From NCBI GenBank assembly GCA_001772985.1, contig MEVN01000016.1, positions 1 to 8,634 on the forward strand: a stretch of 8,634 bases of DNA, given 5' to 3'. This document shows, piece by piece, positions 6,793 through 8,634 of the stretch. The first letter of the stretch is position 1; the number at the start of each line of letters is the position of its first letter. Source of the stretch: a candidate division WWE3 bacterium RIFCSPLOWO2_12_FULL_36_10. Its GTDB lineage: Bacteria > Patescibacteriota > WWE3 > UBA101185 > UBA10185. The notes under the pieces are model-generated. The model did no database searches and was not told the origin of the DNA. It saw only the letters and a list, made by a program, of their open reading frames with translations. The translations under genes were made by a program, and so were the position numbers.

Positions 6793-8341
6793 AAATTATT
6801 GCTACTATCCATAAATATACACCTAGCCCAATTAAAATCATAAGAACCCCTGTTATTAAATGCAGTTTTTTTGAATTTTTCATTTCCAAATGCTCTACCT
6901 TTTCCAAAAGTTTCTGGTTTGAAGAGGCTACGACAACTAATATTAAAGGCAGTACAAACAGTAAATTATAGATAAATAAGTACATTATAAACTGTGTTGA
7001 TTTTGTTGCTGCTAGCGTTGAAATTATTACTGTATAAATTCCTCCGGTACATGGAAATGCGCATAACCCAACTAGAGCCCCTACTATAAATGCGGTTGGA
7101 ATGCTAGCCTTTTCCATAAAATTTTGAATGGCTCCTTTTGTGAAATCCGGAATCTTTAAATGAATAGGTAAATTGGGGAAGAAGTAGTCTTTTACATTTA
7201 TTAAGCCTAAAATTATTAGTATTATTGAAGCCAGTTTTGCCACAAAGAACGGTTCGCTGGATAGTGAAACCGCTTTTAAAATTCCCAATCCAATTAGAAA
7301 ATAGACCAAGAATATACCCAAAATATAAGCCAAGCCCATCCAAATAATTTCTTTCTTTTTCTTTTTCGCCGAATAAAGAAAGGTAAGTAATAAAAGAAGA
7401 ACAGCAATAGCACAAGGATGCAAACTATTACTTAATGCGCCTATTATTATTGTCGTGAGTACATTTTTATTTGGTACCAAAGCGTTTTCTCTAACGGTTC
7501 TTCCATGAATCAAATTTACAATATTTTCTTTCCTGTCTGCGTAGGCAGGAATTAAAACCTTTTCTGGCCTGTAACCGGAAATATACAAGGTTATTTCACT
7601 AACTTTGGAATGCATCTCAGGTTGATATAAAACAATAAGTTTGTGTTTGGGAAGCTTCTCATAATTTTCTAAAAGACTATTCACCAAATTCATTGGAACA
7701 TGCCCTTCAATTATCAAATTTTGTTTTAAAAATATTGTTAAGCTATCCTGAAGTTCAATTGGGATCTGATAAGTTTTATTTTCTTTGCTTAAATCTTTTC
7801 TAAATTCTGGTTGATTTATATAATCTTTAAGTTCGGATGTTATTTTGTATTTGTTTAGGATAGGTTGTATTTCCTGAACGTAAGTTACGCAATCCGAACA
7901 CACTTGATTATAGTAGATATTAACCGATTCTTGGACCGATATAATCTTTCCTGTGATTTTTACTTTATATTCTTTTTCAATAGGATTTGTTACAAGAAAA
8001 TATATCTCATGATTTATAGAATCACCTTTTTGATGCATTAAGCTTGGATCAAATTCAAACCTTATATTTATTACTTCGCCCCGCTTTATACTAAAAGATG
8101 GCTTTCCTGTCACTTTTGTGCAACCGCACGATGTATAGACTTTTTCTATGTCAAAACTTTTTTTAGTAGGATTTGTTAATGTAACCTCAAATTCTATTTT
8201 TGAATTAAGGTTTACATTTCCTAGTTTCACCTCGTTGTTAAGAAGAATATTAGTTATTCCACCATTTCTAGCATTTAGTATTAAAGTAACTGTTACAGCA
8301 ATGAGTATTAATGAGAGGAAGATTAGAATTGCTTTCTTCAC
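6785..8341 (-). CDS. DUF1573 - thioredoxin-like - CcdA transmembrane fusion (DsbD-like thiol electron transporter)
   Basis: The 518-residue protein starts at GTG (8341-8339). Residues 4-23 form a signal anchor. Residues about 28-134 are a DUF1573 Ig-like domain with the TSCGCT motif (C72, C74). Residues about 140-226 look like a thioredoxin fold: a beta strand leading into C148-S-D-C151, then later a His-Val-Pro (214-216) in the cis-proline position. A soluble linker (231-292) follows. The C-terminal part has six membrane segments (about 295-322, 332-355, 367-383, 415-440, 450-472, 494-517) with the CcdA/DsbD-beta cysteine motifs H308-P-C310 and C427-A-F-P-C431. The lysine-rich loop after segment 1 (326-330) marks the cytoplasmic side, so the DUF1573 and thioredoxin-like domains face outward. 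CcdA domains pass electrons from cytoplasmic thioredoxin to extracytoplasmic thiol proteins; here the acceptor appears to be fused in front. The next gene overlaps the stop by 8 bases, and the DUF1573 gene upstream ends 8 bases before the start. The CcdA and DUF1573 calls are strong; the thioredoxin-like call is moderate. Confidence 0.88.
   Translation of the reverse strand: MKKAILIFLSLILIAVTVTLILNARNGGITNILLNNEVKLGNVNLNSKIEFEVTLTNPTKKSFDIEKVYTSCGCTKVTGKPSFSIKRGEVINIRFEFDPSLMHQKGDSINHEIYFLVTNPIEKEYKVKITGKIISVQESVNIYYNQVCSDCVTYVQEIQPILNKYKITSELKDYINQPEFRKDLSKENKTYQIPIELQDSLTIFLKQNLIIEGHVPMNLVNSLLENYEKLPKHKLIVLYQPEMHSKVSEITLYISGYRPEKVLIPAYADRKENIVNLIHGRTVRENALVPNKNVLTTIIIGALSNSLHPCAIAVLLLLLTFLYSAKKKKKEIIWMGLAYILGIFLVYFLIGLGILKAVSLSSEPFFVAKLASIILIILGLINVKDYFFPNLPIHLKIPDFTKGAIQNFMEKASIPTAFIVGALVGLCAFPCTGGIYTVIISTLAATKSTQFIMYLFIYNLLFVLPLILVVVASSNQKLLEKVEHLEMKNSKKLHLITGVLMILIGLGVYLWIVAIIYG
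7530..7551. repeat. GC-rich imperfect palindrome inside the CcdA-fusion gene
   Basis: The arms TTCCTGTCT (7530-7538) and AGGCAGGAA (7543-7551) flank the 4-base loop GCGT. On the plus strand all nine positions pair, one of them as T-G; in the minus-strand mRNA that position becomes a C-A mismatch. The core is clearly richer in GC than its surroundings. It encodes I264-P-A-Y-A-D-R-K271 in the linker between the thioredoxin-like and CcdA domains. Only one copy is in the window, so calling it a dispersed repeat is inference. Confidence 0.45.
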
Positions 8342-8346
8342 AAAAA

Positions 8347-8351
8347 CTCCT
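8347..8351 (-). promoter_or_regulatory. Ribosome binding site for the CcdA fusion, overlapping the upstream stop
   Basis: On the minus strand AGGAG (8351-8347) lies five bases before GTG at 8341-8339. Its first two bases are part of the TAG that ends the DUF1573 gene. The site supports the GTG start and indicates that the two genes are translated from one message, probably coupled. Confidence 0.7.
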
Positions 8352-8634
8352 ACCTTGTAACTTCCGCGTCAAATGTGACTTGAATTATTGGGTTGGTTTT
8401 TAAATTTGTTTCCAAGGTAATATTTCTTTTAATAAAACCAACCCCTTGTGGTCCATGAGCATTTGGATCAAATATAGCTCTAATTTTTACTGTTTCTCCG
8501 GCCTTTATGCTCTTTTCTACGAGTAGATCAGAATCCGGACCATGGCCAAGCATTCCGTTGAGGGCTGTTTTACTACCATCCGAAGAAATTATTTGGGTTT
8601 TTGTACACATACACGAGGTATACAACTTTTTAAC
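8350..8634 (-). CDS. DUF1573 domain protein (5' partial)
   Basis: The frame is open from the window edge to TAG at 8352-8350, giving 94 visible residues; the start lies beyond 8634. The visible part begins in the middle of a DUF1573 domain: LYTSCMCTK has the family's Cys-x-Cys signature (usually SCGCT, here SCMCT), followed by a Gly/Ser-rich insertion of about 30 residues. It continues into the typical IKAGE, IFDPNAHGPQG and LETN strands and ends VTFDAEVTR. DUF1573 is an extracytoplasmic Ig-like fold of unsettled function. The gene lies directly upstream of a fusion carrying a second DUF1573 domain, which suggests duplication or partnership within one thiol-handling operon. A TTG at 8625-8623 is in frame but falls inside the conserved domain, so it is not a credible start. 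The family call is confident; the role is not known. Confidence 0.82.
   Translation of the reverse strand, partial: VKKLYTSCMCTKTQIISSDGSKTALNGMLGHGPDSDLLVEKSIKAGETVKIRAIFDPNAHGPQGVGFIKRNITLETNLKTNPIIQVTFDAEVTR

Noticed and set aside
7345..7372. T/C-rich run that could be a T-tract terminator or simple repeat
   Set aside because: On the minus strand it encodes the lysine-rich cytoplasmic loop after the first CcdA membrane helix, a normal positive-inside feature.
8148..8360. Plus-strand open frame opposite the start of the CcdA fusion
   Set aside because: It has no domain support and lies entirely over the well-supported signal anchor and DUF1573 coding region.

Overview
The window is AT-rich bacterial DNA packed with genes, with no intergenic gap longer than about 20 bases. 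It holds two gene blocks that converge near position 6318. Several things suggest a candidate-phyla (Patescibacteria/CPR-type) bacterium: the AT-rich composition, the tight packing with overlapping ends, the GTG starts, and DUF1573 and CcdA variants of a kind I associate with those genomes. This is an inference from protein style; no marker gene here proves it.

Plus strand: positions 1-86 are the last 27 codons of an unidentified gene. After 20 bases comes one very large gene (107-6319, 2070 codons). It encodes a membrane-anchored bacterial alpha-2-macroglobulin: three N-terminal membrane segments, four SbsA/Big_5-type Ig-like domains, the macroglobulin domains, a glycine-rich linker in the bait-region position, an intact CGEQ thioester motif and the family's C-terminal domain. 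Such proteins are thought to trap proteases outside the cell.

Minus strand (read from 8634 down to 6316): an apparent operon of membrane and extracytoplasmic thiol proteins. First is a DUF1573 protein cut by the window edge. Eight bases later comes a 518-residue fusion of an N-terminal anchor, DUF1573, a thioredoxin-like CxxC domain and a six-helix CcdA/DsbD-type electron-transfer domain. Its stop overlaps the ATG of a small CPVC membrane protein. That last gene is split by an in-frame TAG at 6565-6567: the 75-codon N-terminal part and the 76-codon C-terminal part, which ends in Cys-Cys, are in the same frame and together look like one 158-codon protein.

Taken together, the minus-strand block looks like a system that carries reducing equivalents across the membrane to extracytoplasmic partners (motifs CxC, CxC, CSDC, HPC/CAFPC, CPVC, CC). 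The plus-strand giant is an extracellular thioester protein whose function depends on a free cysteine. A functional link between the two blocks is possible but not shown. No RNA genes, CRISPR arrays, insertion sequences or convincing terminators were seen. The main oddities are the in-frame amber codon, the domain order of the DsbD-like fusion, a GC-rich palindrome inside its coding sequence, and the 4-bp overlap of the two convergent blocks.
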